Assembly: GCF_020283565.1 (NCBI RefSeq)
Contig: NW_025721050.1
Coordinates: 62,001-126,000, forward strand
DNA length: 64,000 nt
Direction of reading: 5' to 3'
Origin: Trifolium pratense
Taxonomy: Eukaryota > Streptophyta > Magnoliopsida > Fabales > Fabaceae
Of this stretch, positions 35,208-50,874 are shown in pieces. The notes under the pieces were generated by a model. That model had not been told where the DNA came from. It did no database searches and was given only the letters and a program-made list of their open reading frames with translations. A program made the position numbers and the translations under genes. Numbering within the stretch: the first letter of the stretch is position 1; each line of letters opens with the position of its first letter.

Positions 35208-36900
35208 CACTTATTCTTGGACTGCTAAGGAATGTTTTGTACATGTCCACTAAGGCACTAACCTAAGACCAGTTTATTACAAGCATAAAATAAAACATAG
35301 TGGCATAAACAAAAATATGTTTCTCATTTGAGTACCAAAGTTTTCTAAATTGGAAGCCACTCAGGGCTCGTTTGGCCGAGCTTTTTTTAGAGCTTATGCA
35401 AATAGCTTATGCAATATAAATTAAGTTTTATGCTAATTTATAAGTTCACATTAGTGAAAATTGTAATTTTATAAATTTTTTTATCATAAACTACCTTGAC
35501 AAACTTATAATAATATAGAAAAATTGCATAAGCTGTTTGCATAAGCTCTAAAAAAGAGCTAAAAAAGTCAGGCCAAACGGACCCTCAGTAAAGGCAATAT
35601 AGCTTTTTAAAATTTGAATTAAAATACAAAGTAATCAGTTGCAAATAGAAAGAGTGTAAACCTTAAAAAGAAATTTGATAAAGCAAGATTCATATAATCA
35701 AATGGTTTCTTAGTCTGCTATATACTTGATAATGATTACCATATGCGCAATTTACACGCCATGCCACTTTATATAGAAAATAAAATCTTAAGAACCACAT
35801 TAATAAACCACTTCGATGAAAATAAGAAAAGTAAGTAATTTTCTATTCCTCTAATGGAAAGAAATAATTTTCTATTCCTCTAATGGAAAGAAGGGCCCAA
35901 CAATAAAGAATTTAATCTCACTATATGACTTGAAATAATTTAATGAAAAGTGTGCAATGGCCTAGCTCCTTAATCAAATTCAATTTTGAAAGTGCTCTTA
36001 AGGTTGGTACCTTCATATTGCTCTGTATAGGCTAAGCTGAGAAGGAGGAAATTGAATTCTTGCTTGCTTCTGCTCTTGATCTTCTTAGAATTGAAGTAGT
36101 GGATGGAATGAAACTTGCAGCTTAAGGCTTAAGCTGCCATATCTGCTCAATTTGTTCTTTGGACAGTTATTCAAAATGTAGAGTCCAAACAAGACCCTTC
36201 AAAGGGCCATATATTTTAGGGGACAACTTATCTTAGACCTCCATTGACAGCCAGAAAACAATCATCCTGAGAGAAACAGAAATAGATAATTAAATGGTGA
36301 ATCTTGAACTGAACTTCTGTTATTTCAATGCAAAGTTCTCTTATTTATACCAAGTTCAATCTTGTTAAACCTTCTACAAGCCTATAACAACTGATAATTT
36401 TTCTATGTAAGATTATAACCACTTTAGAGTAGACCATTATACATTACAAACACAAAAAATACGTCACATGCTACCGCACAAGATAAAACTGACGGTAATT
36501 AATGGAAGCTAGCACAGAAGCTAAATTAACTAATGTCTGCTATACCCTATCATTCCCCAACAGACTCAGGGTGACTAAAGAAGAAGTTCAAACAGAGATA
36601 CTCTCATCAGAGTATCAAAATTCCCAAGTTACAATTGAAGGTCATTCAGTAAAGTCAAAAGATCATTCTTACAAGTTACAATGGAAGTGCAAACCACATA
36701 AGTATGTAAATAGAAAGAGAGTGAATCTTCAAAATAATATTGATAAAGCAAAATAGGAAATGCGAAACTGACAAGCCACTTAGCATACTAGGTAAAATCC
36801 TAAGAATCTCAATAATAGACCTCTTGGGTGAAAACAAACAAAGAAGAAATTAATTATTTATTCCTCTGATAGAAAGAAGGCTTACCTTATAAATTACTAT
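35208..36900. repeat. F-box 3'-flank duplication block (copy beside the truncated gene)
   Basis: 35208-35340 matches 41133-41268 ('cttggactgctaaggaatg'). 36512-36900 matches about 41303-41720. Inside, 35635-35910 is a further diverged copy of the same 3' flank ('aaatggtttcttagtctgc'). It runs into a scrap resembling F-box coding text ('ggcccaacaataaagaattt'), so at least three F-box-derived copies once stood here. Confidence 0.7.
35364..35584. mobile_element. Tourist/PIF-Harbinger-like MITE, 221 bp
   Basis: Terminal inverted repeats are 'gggctcgtttggcc' and 'ggccaaacggaccc', extended inward by 'gagcttatgcaa'/'ttgcataagctc' arms. TCA lies on both sides (35361-35363 and 35585-35587), fitting a 3-bp target duplication. 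No coding. Confidence 0.75.
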
Positions 36901-37821
36901 CTGACTCATATCTCCCTTGACACCAAGCTCCTTAATCGTCCGGGTATCCAAATTAAAACAAGCTAGTTCTTCATCCTTTTTTACGAAGAATATGTCACCA
37001 TTCTTCCCTGCTCCGATGGGATAGTCAACATGAGGCAATGGTCCAACAATGAAGAGTTTAGTCCAAGATTCTTTGACACCAATTTCACCTAAAATTGATA
37101 TGTGAAGAAAAGTGGTCTCCCCACTATACGAGATCAAAGCAATGGATCCATTTAATATCACCAACTGCCTCTTCACCAATCGAAGATCAAAAGTATCATC
37201 AACTTGTGAGGGCATGGGTGTTGTAAAAAACACCTCATTGCTCACGTCAAATGAAACAAAATATGTTTCATCACTACTATCTTTTTCAACATTATCCCAC
37301 CAATGACACATTCCATCCATGTAGAATTGGGCAATGTCTTCTTTCGTGCTAGGGTTCATCAACATAGACATGTCAACATCAAATTTCTTCCAAGAATTAC
37401 TTTTTAGACTATATATCTCCCATAAGGGTTCCTTGGATATTGCCAAATCCTCTTCCATAGACAATACACGATCGAACAAGAAATCAAAAGATCGGCCATC
37501 AAATTCTACATGGCGAATCACCTTATAGTCATCCCTAAGACGATCATAACCAATTCCATGAATAAAAGGTATAACCTTCGTACAAGGTACAGACTCAACA
37601 AGGCTAGGAGGAATGACATTTAATTCGTCGGTGATTGGATTCCACAATACAAGTTTACTCTCAGCATCCCATATATTGGTGAGACAAAGAATGTCATTGA
37701 TACTAGTAGACCCCACAATATAAATATCTGAGCCAAGGACTTCCAAGGGAAGTGACCAATTTAATTCTACCCTGTTCTCGAATCTCTCCCCAGAAATGAA
37801 ATACAAAGTGGCCCTGCCCAA
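36850..37821 (-). pseudogene. F-box protein gene, 5'-truncated copy (FBA domain only)
   Basis: 323 codons are nearly identical to residues 129-449 of the intact gene at 41675-43024: 'GRATLYFISGERFENRVELN', 'LVLWNPITDEL', 'HGIGYDRLRDDYKVIRHVEF', 'FYMDGMCHWWDN'. The F-box itself and the start codon are missing. Homology stops at 37821, where sequence changes to a transposase gene. The remaining frame is open to its normal stop, so the truncation is young. This looks like a segmental duplicate cut at its 5' side, or a captured fragment. Confidence 0.88.
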
Positions 37822-38657
37822 CTATAATTATCCATCTGCTCACATTCCATGTAAGCAAATCCAACATTAAATGTCATCTCAGTTGACGTGATACCAACAA
37901 TTTCAAGTAGTGGCTGTCTATATTTGTTGGTTTTGTATGTACTATCCATAATCAAAACAATTGGAAACATGTTCAACAACTTGATTGAATCTGGATGTGC
38001 CCAAAATACATCACGTAGTACATCAGAGCCATCATCTCTTCTTCTATTCCAGCTAACATATTTTGCTTCATCTAACATCTGCATCAACTGTTGCATCTCT
38101 GTTCTTGGACCTCTTTCTGCTTTTTGTAGAATGCTTCTGTGCTTATATAACTGGGTGACATGAGTAACACAATCTGAATTTTTTTCTTTCAACGATAACA
38201 GTATGTGCCTTGGTGCTACATGAAGCTTTGTCAGATCGGCAACATGTTTCTTCTCATCTTCGGTTAAACGACCCACACGAGGATGACCTTCATATTGATC
38301 AGGTAGTCCGTGATTGTGAACTCCACATTTAACTTGAACTTTCCATCCTGAACCATCTGTAGAAGGTGTTGCTCTAATTTTAAATGGGTAGCTACACTTT
38401 TTTGTCGCAGTTACTTTCGAACTTTCAACGTCATATTTTCCACCTTTGTCACATCCCAGAATCAACTTGTCACTTCTTCCTCTTTTTCCAGTCTTTTTAT
38501 CTGATCTAGAAATAATTATACTAACTTTGTTGGCAAATCCAACCTCTCGAGCCCACTCGACAACATCATCCCGTGTAGCAAATTTTTTGTCAGTTGTAAA
38601 AATATTTGTGGTATCTACCGAAGTTTGACCAGTTTGACCCGTTTGAGAACTTGCCAT
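37767..38657 (-). pseudogene. FAR1/MULE-type transposase, N-terminal fragment fused to F-box sequence
   Basis: The 296-codon frame starts at ATG 38657 ('MASSQTGQTGQTSVD'). It has a FAR1/WRKY-GCM1-type DNA-binding region ('CSYPFKIRATPS', 'VQVKCGVHNHGLPDQYEGHP'; zinc ligands C-C-H-H) and a middle region typical of Mutator-like transposases. It ends with the first part of the DDE core ('FPIVLIMDSTYKTNKYRQPL', first catalytic Asp, then 'FAYMECEQMDNYSW'). The other two catalytic residues and the SWIM zinc finger are missing. After the Trp codon at 37818-37820 the frame enters the F-box copy out of frame and ends at 37767. The join shares a short homology ('ttgggca'). The host DNA upstream carries the palindrome array. 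Confidence 0.85.
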
Positions 38658-38707
38658 GTCTGTTTTTTTTATAAAAAAAATGAAAACAAAAAAACTGTGT
38701 TAGTACA

Positions 38708-39063
38708 AACCGGAACACTTTACGAAACTAATCCGGTACAGTTTGTGTTTCGACTCAAACCGGAACACTTATTAAAAGCATTCCGGTATACACTGCGTAA
38801 ACGTAATCAAACCGGAATACTATTAAAACTATTCCGGTAACAAATATTTTTTTTCTTTCACATAAACGCATACCGGAACAGTTTTAAAGAGTATTCCGGT
38901 AACAACTTCTGAATAACAGTCTCCCCGGAACACTATATAAACACTTCCGGTAACATGAATTTCAACACAATGTAAACCGGAACACTTTGGTATAGTGTTC
39001 CGGTAATATCGACGAAATATTATCAGAAAATAACACACCGGAAATGATAGATTCTTACCGGAA
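38708..39063. repeat. Array of about seven ~30-bp palindromes (accggaacact...attccggt)
   Basis: Imperfect inverted repeats lie at 38708-38738, 38759-38789, 38811-38840, 38872-38901, 38924-38952, 38975-39005 and 39036-39063. Each has CCGGAAYA-type left and TRTTCCGG-type right arms around a 6-12-base AT-rich centre. Repeat spacing is about 50-60 bases. The array lies 50-400 bases upstream of the transposase ATG. Subterminal repeat arrays of this kind often serve as transposase binding sites. Confidence 0.85.
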
Positions 39064-39109
39064 AACTTAAGTTGTTGCTGCGGCACGGATTCCAAAGATT
39101 ACCGGAAAT

Positions 39110-40079
39110 CTTAAACAGTGAAAAATTGAAAATATGTAAAAATTAGTATAGTAAAAAAAAGGGTAAAATGGGAATATTTTAAAAAGTGTAGGGGTAAAGG
39201 ATTAAATGTAGGGGTAGAAGGAAATTTTTTCCAAACTCGAACAATATGGACATATGGTTCAATCGTCCATGATCTTATATAATAGAACCTCCTATTCAAC
39301 AACTGATGTGCCACTGTTAGAATATTGGATATGTGTTGTCTGTCCTACCTTCATCATATGCCAGCTTTGTGTGTTTTTTCTCCTGAGAATACCACCTGAG
39401 TTAAAAAATATACTATCTTGACTTACTATGCAAAAGAGAAAAAAGAAAAAAAATCATTGGCTTGAGTACAGACCTGCCCCATCCTTTTATACAAAGAACA
39501 TTGTAGTTTATGTTATTTCTTTGAGATCAAATCAAAGTGCGGTCTCTTTTTATAAAAAAGTCATTGCCCCCTTCACTATTTCAACTAGTTTATGGCTGTA
39601 GGATAGTCAGACATTTAGAACTGAATACTGATCTCAACAAGCTTTTTATCATGTGCAAGATCTCGATTCTCTAAAGCAATATATTTTTTTTTTTTGCCAC
39701 ACATGACAGTGTTCAATGTGCTTGCGTTTCACTCTTGAAAGTTAGCTCAAAGGATGAAGATGTCCCAACAAATATACCTTGTAGGAAACTTTAATATCTA
39801 CCTTCAGTTGCAGTGTTGGCCTGGATTCAATTCTTGTACTTGTAGCATGACAAGAGCAAATATATATTGTACGATTCAGGAACCTTACAACTTGAAACCC
39901 AAATACAACTTCAATAGATTAGACCATGACATGAGCAATATTTCACAGAAAGTAATGGAATCGATAAGGAATCAGATCTTCTACCTACAACCTTCAAATT
40001 ATGGAGCATCCTAAGAGATGACCAGGTCAGCTATTGATACTCTGCACTGCAGAATGTATACAAGTTCTCCTTTTTACTA
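39110..40079. other. Intergenic, no recognised gene
   Basis: It contains 'gtaggggtaaagg'-type direct repeats (39188-39222) that may belong to the MULE end, and the dispersed repeat at about 39325-39400. A short open frame at 39754-40014 shows no family motif. Confidence 0.5.
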
Positions 40080-40500
40080 AAAACCTTCAAGGGTCATATA
40101 CTTTAGGGGACAATTTCTCATTACACCTCCCTCCATTTACAGCCGGATAACATAACAGTAATCTTATTGTACTGGTTTAATTTAGTATTGAACCAATAGT
40201 CAAACCCAAATAAACCAATTTGGCTACAATCGGCTAAGAAAATCTCATCCCTAATTAGTAAATGGAAGAGTTTGATATTTGAAGGACACATAAATACTAC
40301 ATCACTAAATGAACTGAATTTCTGTCATTTCATTGTAGACCGTTCACTTACTATTTATGCCAATAGCAATCATGTTAGACAGACTGTTCACTTTCATTGT
40401 AGACTGTTCACTTACTCTAGTATATTCTATCATTTCCCGACAAACTCAAGGTGACCAAAGATTTTCTATCATTTCCCGACAAACTCAAGGTGACTAATGG
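40080..40500. repeat. Third copy of the F-box flanking sequence, decayed
   Basis: 'catatactttaggggacaa' and 'ctatcatttcccgacaaac' match text at 36200-36560 and 41275-41345. The segment 'cgacaaactcaaggtgac' is itself tandemly duplicated (40426-40495). Confidence 0.65.
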
Positions 40501-41061
40501 TCCGTCTGGTTGGAAGGATAGAAAGTGGGAAGGAAGGAAAATACGGAAACTGATGAATGAATTTGGACTAAAATCCAGTTTATATGCACCGTCAATTTGT
40601 CTCTAAGGGTGCATAATCAATGGAGTGAGTGATCCAAAACTTTTTCTCAGCAAAAAACCTATCTTACTACATATGCTCAGCTCTGGTATAGCAGAACTAG
40701 ATTGTGACTCAAAGCAAGGCAACAACGCTTTTATTATCAGAAAGAATAAATGAATGGAGTGGGAAAGGCATCTCAAACCTACAATACTTTCTTATTATCA
40801 TCAGACCACCCAAATTGCCTGACTAGTACTACATATCCTTTTTCTCCCACACACAACACAGTGGCCATATAATTTATAGCTCACCCTGAAAGCTAAGCTA
40901 CCAATAAATAAACAAAGTGGGATTTATTGGACTGGGTTGTGGCATTGTGCCATGGACAATTTGATGCTGCAGTATAAATCTTGTATGCCATGCATATTCA
41001 CTGGACTGCATAAAGTTATTTTTGTATATCCACAATTACACAGGTTTTGTATACAATTTAA

Positions 41062-41096
<35 letters not shown>
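41062..41096. repeat. (CA)n microsatellite
   Basis: About 17 CA dinucleotides. Confidence 0.95.
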
Positions 41097-41102
<6 letters not shown>

Positions 41103-41674
41103 AGATTTGGTATCAATGTTTTGAGAAAACACTTATTCTTGGACTGCTAAGGAATGTTTTGTATATGTCCACTAAGGCACTAACACCTAAGACCAGTTTA
41201 CAAGCACAAAATTAAACATAGTGGCATAAGCAAAAATATGATTCTCATTTGAGTATCAATGTATGCTATACCCTATCATTACAAGCATTACAAGCACAAG
41301 CATTAATGTCTGCTATACCCTATCATTCCCCAACAAACTCAGGGTGACTAAAGAAGAAGTTCAAACAGAGATATATTCTCATCATCGGAGTGTCAAAATT
41401 CCCAAGTTACAATTGAAGGTAATTTAATAAAGGCAAAAGATCATTCTTACAAGTTACAATGTAAATGCAAACCACATAATTATGCAAATAGAAAGAGAGT
41501 AAATCTTCAAGATAAAATTAATGAAGCAAACTTCAGATTATCAAATGGTTTCTTAATTTGTCATGTACTAGATGACAAATAGGATATGCGCAACTGACAA
41601 GCCACTTCGTATACAAGGCAAAATCCTAAGAATCTCAGTAATAGACCTCTTGGGTTAAAACAAACCAAACAAAA

Positions 41675-43024
41675 TTAATTATTTATTCCTCTAATAGAAA
41701 GAAGGCTTTTCTTATAAATTACTATCTGACACTCGTCTGTGTCAACACCAAACTCCTTAATCATATGGGTATCCAAATTAAAACAGGCTAGTTGTCCATC
41801 ATTGTTTTCGAAGAATATGTCACCATTCTTCCCTGCTCCGATGGGAAAGTGAACATGAGGCAATGGTCCAACAATGAAGAGTTTGGTCCAGGATTCTTTG
41901 ACACCGATTTCACCTAAAATTGATATGTGAAGAATAGTGGTCTCCCCACTATATGAGATCAAAGCAATGGATCCATTTAACATCACCAACTGCCTCTTCA
42001 CCAATCTAAGATCAAAAGTATCATCAACATGTGAGGGCATGGGTGTTGTAAAAAACACCTCATTGCTCATGTCAAATGAAACAAAATATGTTTCATCACT
42101 ACTATCTTTTTCAACATTATCCCACCAATGACACATTCCATCCATGTAGAATCGGGCAATGTGCTCTGCCTCATTTTGGGACATCACCATAGACATGTCA
42201 ACATCAAATTTCTTCCAAGAATTACTTCTTAGACTATATATCTCCCATAAGGGTTCCTTGGATATTGCCAAATCCTCTTCCATAGACAATACACGATCGA
42301 ACAAGAAATCAAAAGATCGGCCATCAAATTCTACATGGCGAATCACCTTATAGTCATCCCTAAGACGATCATAACCAATTCCATGAATAAAAGGTATAAC
42401 CTTCGTACAAGGTACGGACTCAACAGGGCTAGGAGGAATGACATTTAATTCGTCGGTGATTGGATTCCACAATACAAGTTTACTCTCAGCATCCCATATA
42501 TTGGTGAGACAAAGAATGTCATTGATACTAGTAGACCCAATTAGTTTCATATCTGAGCCAAGGACTTCCAAGGGAAGTGACCAATTTAATTCTACCCTGT
42601 TCTCGAATCTCTCCCCAGAAATGAAATACAAAGTGGCCCTGCCCAAGGGTTCAAATCTGGCTACATGTTCGGGATGATCAACCATTATAGTACGCCGAAA
42701 GATGATAGATGCATCATCATAATCGGGATGGTTTCCGTGTATGATATGATTACGGTAGAGTCTCGTGAAATAAGGGTTTTGAAATAACATTGACCATGAT
42801 TTAGATACGCATTCAAAACGCCTCAAAGATTTTGGAGGGAGTTTAGATAGAATGGAGAATGCAATATCAACAGGTATGTGTTTGCTAACCTTTCCGGTCG
42901 TCGGAGTAGCAGATTTCTCTATACCGGACGACGCGCCTGTCTTGCAATTGCAACCATCGGGAAAGAGAAGAGAAGGAGATCGACAAAGGAGCGCCATTAC
43001 ACTTTGGTTCTGGTTCGGTTGCAA
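41675..43024 (-). CDS. F-box protein with F-box-associated (FBA) domain, intact single exon
   Basis: 449 residues. The F-box lies at about residues 48-90 ('IPVDIAFSILSKLPPKSLRR', 'FECVSKSWSMLFQNPYF') and an FBA-type beta-propeller-like region fills the rest ('LVLWNPITDEL', 'HGIGYDRLRDDYKVI', 'WKKFDVDM', 'DGMCHWW'). Proteins of this type dock to SKP1 through the F-box and present substrates to an SCF ubiquitin ligase; the target is unknown. The start could be the first Met (43024) or Met10 ('MALLCRSPSLL'). Neither is favoured strongly. The family is very large and fast-evolving in legumes. A nearly identical truncated copy lies at 36850-37821. No intron is needed. The open frame is undamaged, so a functional gene is likely, though expression is not shown. 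Confidence 0.88.
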   Translation of the reverse strand: MQPNQNQSVMALLCRSPSLLFPDGCNCKTGASSGIEKSATPTTGKVSKHIPVDIAFSILSKLPPKSLRRFECVSKSWSMLFQNPYFTRLYRNHIIHGNHPDYDDASIIFRRTIMVDHPEHVARFEPLGRATLYFISGERFENRVELNWSLPLEVLGSDMKLIGSTSINDILCLTNIWDAESKLVLWNPITDELNVIPPSPVESVPCTKVIPFIHGIGYDRLRDDYKVIRHVEFDGRSFDFLFDRVLSMEEDLAISKEPLWEIYSLRSNSWKKFDVDMSMVMSQNEAEHIARFYMDGMCHWWDNVEKDSSDETYFVSFDMSNEVFFTTPMPSHVDDTFDLRLVKRQLVMLNGSIALISYSGETTILHISILGEIGVKESWTKLFIVGPLPHVHFPIGAGKNGDIFFENNDGQLACFNLDTHMIKEFGVDTDECQIVIYKKSLLSIRGINN

Positions 43025-43466
43025 CCAGCGGCGACAGCGAACTCGATCGATCGAGAGAAAACAAAATTCTTATGATTCGGCTTTACCAGCTTTTTTTAAT
43101 ATGAATCGGATCGGATAGGTTAGTTATTTTTACTAAACGCATAATTTTTAAAAAGAATTTTATTAATTGAATTTTTAATATGAGTCGGTGCTCTAAACGC
43201 ATGGTTTGAAAAATCCAAAAAAAGAATTTTGTTTAAAATTAAAACATAATTTTTACTAAAATATAATTCAACCATATTTTTATTTATTTATTAATTGAAT
43301 TTTTTTAAAAAAATTCATTAATTTCTTTCAAACAAATATTGTTTGTCAAAACAAAAATTCATAAATTTAAAAATACTGTTTTTTTAATCAACCAAAAAAA
43401 TTTAAGAAAGTTGTCTTTTCTGTCTAACCACAATCAGGTGATCTTAATGCGCAAAGGAAAGGCTTA

Positions 43467-43603
43467 TGCTCCGTTTGGTAGGAGAGAAAAAGAGAAGAGA
43501 GAAATAAAAACACGAAAACCGAACTAATGTTAGTCCAAGTACATGCATCAATTTTCGTATTTTTATTTCTCTCTTCTCTTTTTTTTTCCTACCAAACACA
43601 CCC
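43467..43603. mobile_element. Tourist-like MITE, 137 bp
   Basis: Near-complete inverted repeat: 'ccgtttggtaggagagaaa' at one end, 'cctaccaaacacaccc' at the other, with arms of about 50 bases. It is flanked by TTA on both sides (43464-43466 and 43604-43606), the PIF/Harbinger target duplication. Confidence 0.75.
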
Positions 43604-43919
43604 TTAATGTTCACTATTGTGTTCCGCTAGAGAACCCTGTCAAATGAAGCTATATATTACGCTAAAAAGACTCAACATTTGAAGGGGGGAGCCGAAACCC
43701 CATCTCATAAGTAAAACTTGACTGGACCAAAGCATAACATAAGGTAAGAATGTGGTAGTGAAAACAAGGGAAACAGAACTTCTTTTACAATCGTGGGCGG
43801 ATTAGGATTAAGGTCTCACATATTACTCCTTTAACATATAGTAGATTTTTTTAACTCGGATTTTTTTTTTTATGTTATTGCCCTCTCTGTTGGGAAATTC
43901 CCTCTGCCTTGAGCACAAC

Positions 43920-44700
43920 GAATGAGCTTCCGCCTGCAACTGTACCTAGTGACAATTAGAAGAAATATGTAGAAGTTGTTGCGGTCATAAAACCCAATAA
44001 AAGAGAAGGGAACACCTCCACAGTCACATGCTTGCCAACCTTATCATTTGGAGACAACAACCTTGTCAACGGAGCGCCTAACAGCAAGATCTCGCTCCTG
44101 ATAAGGGACTTCATTGCCAACCACGACGTTCACAGAGTGCTGGTGGACCATGACAGCTCTTGCAACATAATGTTCACGGGACTTTTCTACGAATTGCAGT
44201 TACAAAGACAGAACCTCCTCCCGTACGGTGGTTGTGATCTCCATGGCTTTAACAATGCGATAACCAAGCCATAGGGTCCATAAAGCTCCCAGTTACCAGG
44301 GGCAGGAAAGTAATGAAATATTGTCCACTCACAACTCCTTGTTGTAGACTGCAAATTAGCCTACATACAACTAAATCATCAACAGACCCACTATAACAGA
44401 GCTAGGAGCCGTCACCTCCAATGTACATCTCAAGATGAAATACCACATAGCTGGCTGATAGTTAGCCACAATGAATGCTGTCTTAAAAAAATTTTGTTCT
44501 TGCTTTTTGGCATCGCTCCAAGACTATCAACAGAAGGAAGATAAAATTAGGCCGACGGAGGCAACCATAGTCAATATATCAGATTTCGATGCGTGTCAGG
44601 ACTCCAAACTGCTAAAGGAAAACAAGATCGCCCAAAGCTAGATACAGAGATGATCTAGAGAAGACAAATGGTAAATCAGCTTCAAACTCTTCATTATTGA
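43920..44700 (+). mobile_element. Decayed Ty3/gypsy fragment (protease region)
   Basis: Positions 44032-44274 read 'VHRVLVDHDSSCNIMFTGLF' and 'LLPYGGCDLHGFN', matching the retropepsin region of Tat/Athila-type elements. Further frames to about 44660 carry scraps such as 'VVDCKLAYIQ'. Stops and frame changes are frequent, and no LTR was found. Confidence 0.6.
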
Positions 44701-44719
44701 ATAAACAATCATTTTGAGC

Positions 44720-45638
44720 TTTCGATCGCATCTATATTGTTTTCAACCAAATAACTTGAAAGTTATATTTATTCTTCAACAAAATAACTTGTAATCTACT
44801 AAGTTGATGAACATATGAGAGCGCATTATTATGGAGAGCACTTTGTAAATCTAACCAAACTCAATATGCCACACCACACGTTACGAGAAAGACCACAAAC
44901 AAAGAAAATAATGTGTGATAAAGATTCATTAAATCTGCAGCCAAGGATGAAATTTTGGGCATCAAATTTCAAAATACCCACCCCTTTTAAAGAGATTATC
45001 TCTAATCGAAGCCAAGAAATGGTAATCAAACACATATACTTTTAACGCTACAACTTTATTCCAAACCAATCTATTATGATCCAAAACCAATGAAAGACCT
45101 ATTTTTAGTACCAAGAATATCTTTCCACCACTCTAAAACCTTTCTCCCTCCATCACCAATCTCACCTTTATTCATCCCATATTTGTGTTCTAAGGCCTAC
45201 CTCCAAAACCCATTACTCCATTGTTGACTAAGTATTAACTGAACGATAGTTTAAAAGGAGTTAATTGAAAAAAGTTGCAATTACCTTGCTATAGTTTAGC
45301 GACCCAATTGCAAAATTTTATAGGTTAGTGATTCAATTAAAAATCGTCAAACAGTTTAGAAACCATGTGAATTAATTACATCATTTTCTAAATAAAAAAG
45401 TTATCTCTTTTTATTTCCTTGACCAATATGCTCCAAATAATCATATTTGGAATTTTGTGATGACCACTCTAAAATAGTGCATATGATTGTTGTTTTTTTT
45501 ACTAATAGTGCACATGAATTTTATCAAAAAGGAAAGTATTGCACAAGAAAGTTTGTGATGTATTGTGAACAAATCATAATCATTCATACAATCTCTCTTC
45601 TAAATGTTATAATGTATGTATAGAGAGTTCATATTCTA
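44720..45638. other. Intergenic, no recognised gene
   Basis: It holds the second copy of the dispersed repeat (about 45149-45211; compare 25018-25095). Otherwise nothing was recognised. Confidence 0.55.
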
Positions 45639-46303
45639 CTAGGCCCTAAAAGATATTTTTCCTTGTCCTTTACAACTACCAAATAGATAAGGACAAGCCA
45701 TATAAGACTGTGCTAGAGGGTCCAAACACAATTTTATTTCTACCAAAAGATTTCCAACACAAATAAGAGATGGTTGAAAACCTATCTCGCTGAATGCTAT
45801 GGCATCTCTGATTTCTTTCATTTTGTAAGAACGCCCTGGTGTAATCCCATTCTTCTCCAATATATATGTAAGGTTATACTCCTCCCAAATGTCAATTCCT
45901 AATTTAAAATAATCATATTCCTTGAAAGCAGAACACGATCCATGCTTATTCCACTGATGTGACCACATCTTTTCATTGTGAACAAACAAACTTGGCCATG
46001 CAATGGAAAGTGTAGAAACCAAGCTACTAATCTGAAGAAAAAACAATTAGAATTTTTTTTCTTTTGATAATGATAGTATCAATTAAAAAGAATATAATAT
46101 AATATTGAAATATACCTCATTAGGATTAAACAATGGAGGTGTGCACCACATGATGCCTTGTTTGAAGGCCATATACCATGCAAAGTAAAATAAGGTGGGA
46201 TGGGATATTTGCACGGTTGATGTCCAATCAAGCATGCTGCAGATGGCCATTGGTCGGTCCGTGTTAAATGATGATATGGTGCTGGTGCTGGTGCTACCGA
46301 AAT
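45639..46303 (-). pseudogene. T2-family ribonuclease (S-RNase/S-like RNase), broken
   Basis: Two exons fit: about 46303-46116 and 46031-45639. The first carries the T2 N-terminal pattern 'TDQWPSAACLIGHQPCKYPI' and the active-site block CAS I ('FTLHGIWPSN', His near 46180). The second carries CAS II ('MWSHQWNKHGSCS') and conserved Cys to a normal stop. T2 enzymes cleave RNA at the endomembrane system or outside the cell; the two His residues are the catalytic pair. CAS I and the end of exon 1 ('PPLFNPNE') lie in different frames, so a frameshift sits in about 46120-46170. No signal-peptide exon was found: the space upstream is taken by the aspartic protease remnant. Probably a 5'-truncated pseudogene. 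A different splice choice could rescue the frame but would lose conserved residues. Confidence 0.75.
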
Positions 46304-46515
46304 CTGACAAATTTTAACGATATTAGTTTATAATTAACTCAATTCACAAAGCAACCATTGCATGCATAAAACATTAACTCAATTCATGAAGCATGCATAA
46401 AATATTAACTCAATTCACAAAGCAACAAATCCAATGCAAATTCATCATAAAATTAAAACACGCAATAAGTGATCAGGTCAGCCCCTGCAAAAGCAAATAA
46501 GATTTGAAATTATAC

Positions 46516-50730
<4,215 letters not shown>

Positions 50731-50874
50731 TCATAAAAAATTCCAAAACAAAATCAAATTGACTCCAATTCAACTCAAGAACAACTAAACATGTCAAAAT
50801 CCATTCTACAGATCTAGAATCAAATCAATATTTCCTCCTCCAAAATGGAACCAAAATAATTTGAAATGTGACAT

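Noticed and set aside
36502..36756. 84-residue plus-strand frame near the truncated F-box gene
   Set aside because: It lies in the duplicated 3' flank and is not open in the partner copy; no domain.
38829..39095. 88-residue minus-strand frame
   Set aside because: It is a translation of the palindrome array, not a protein.
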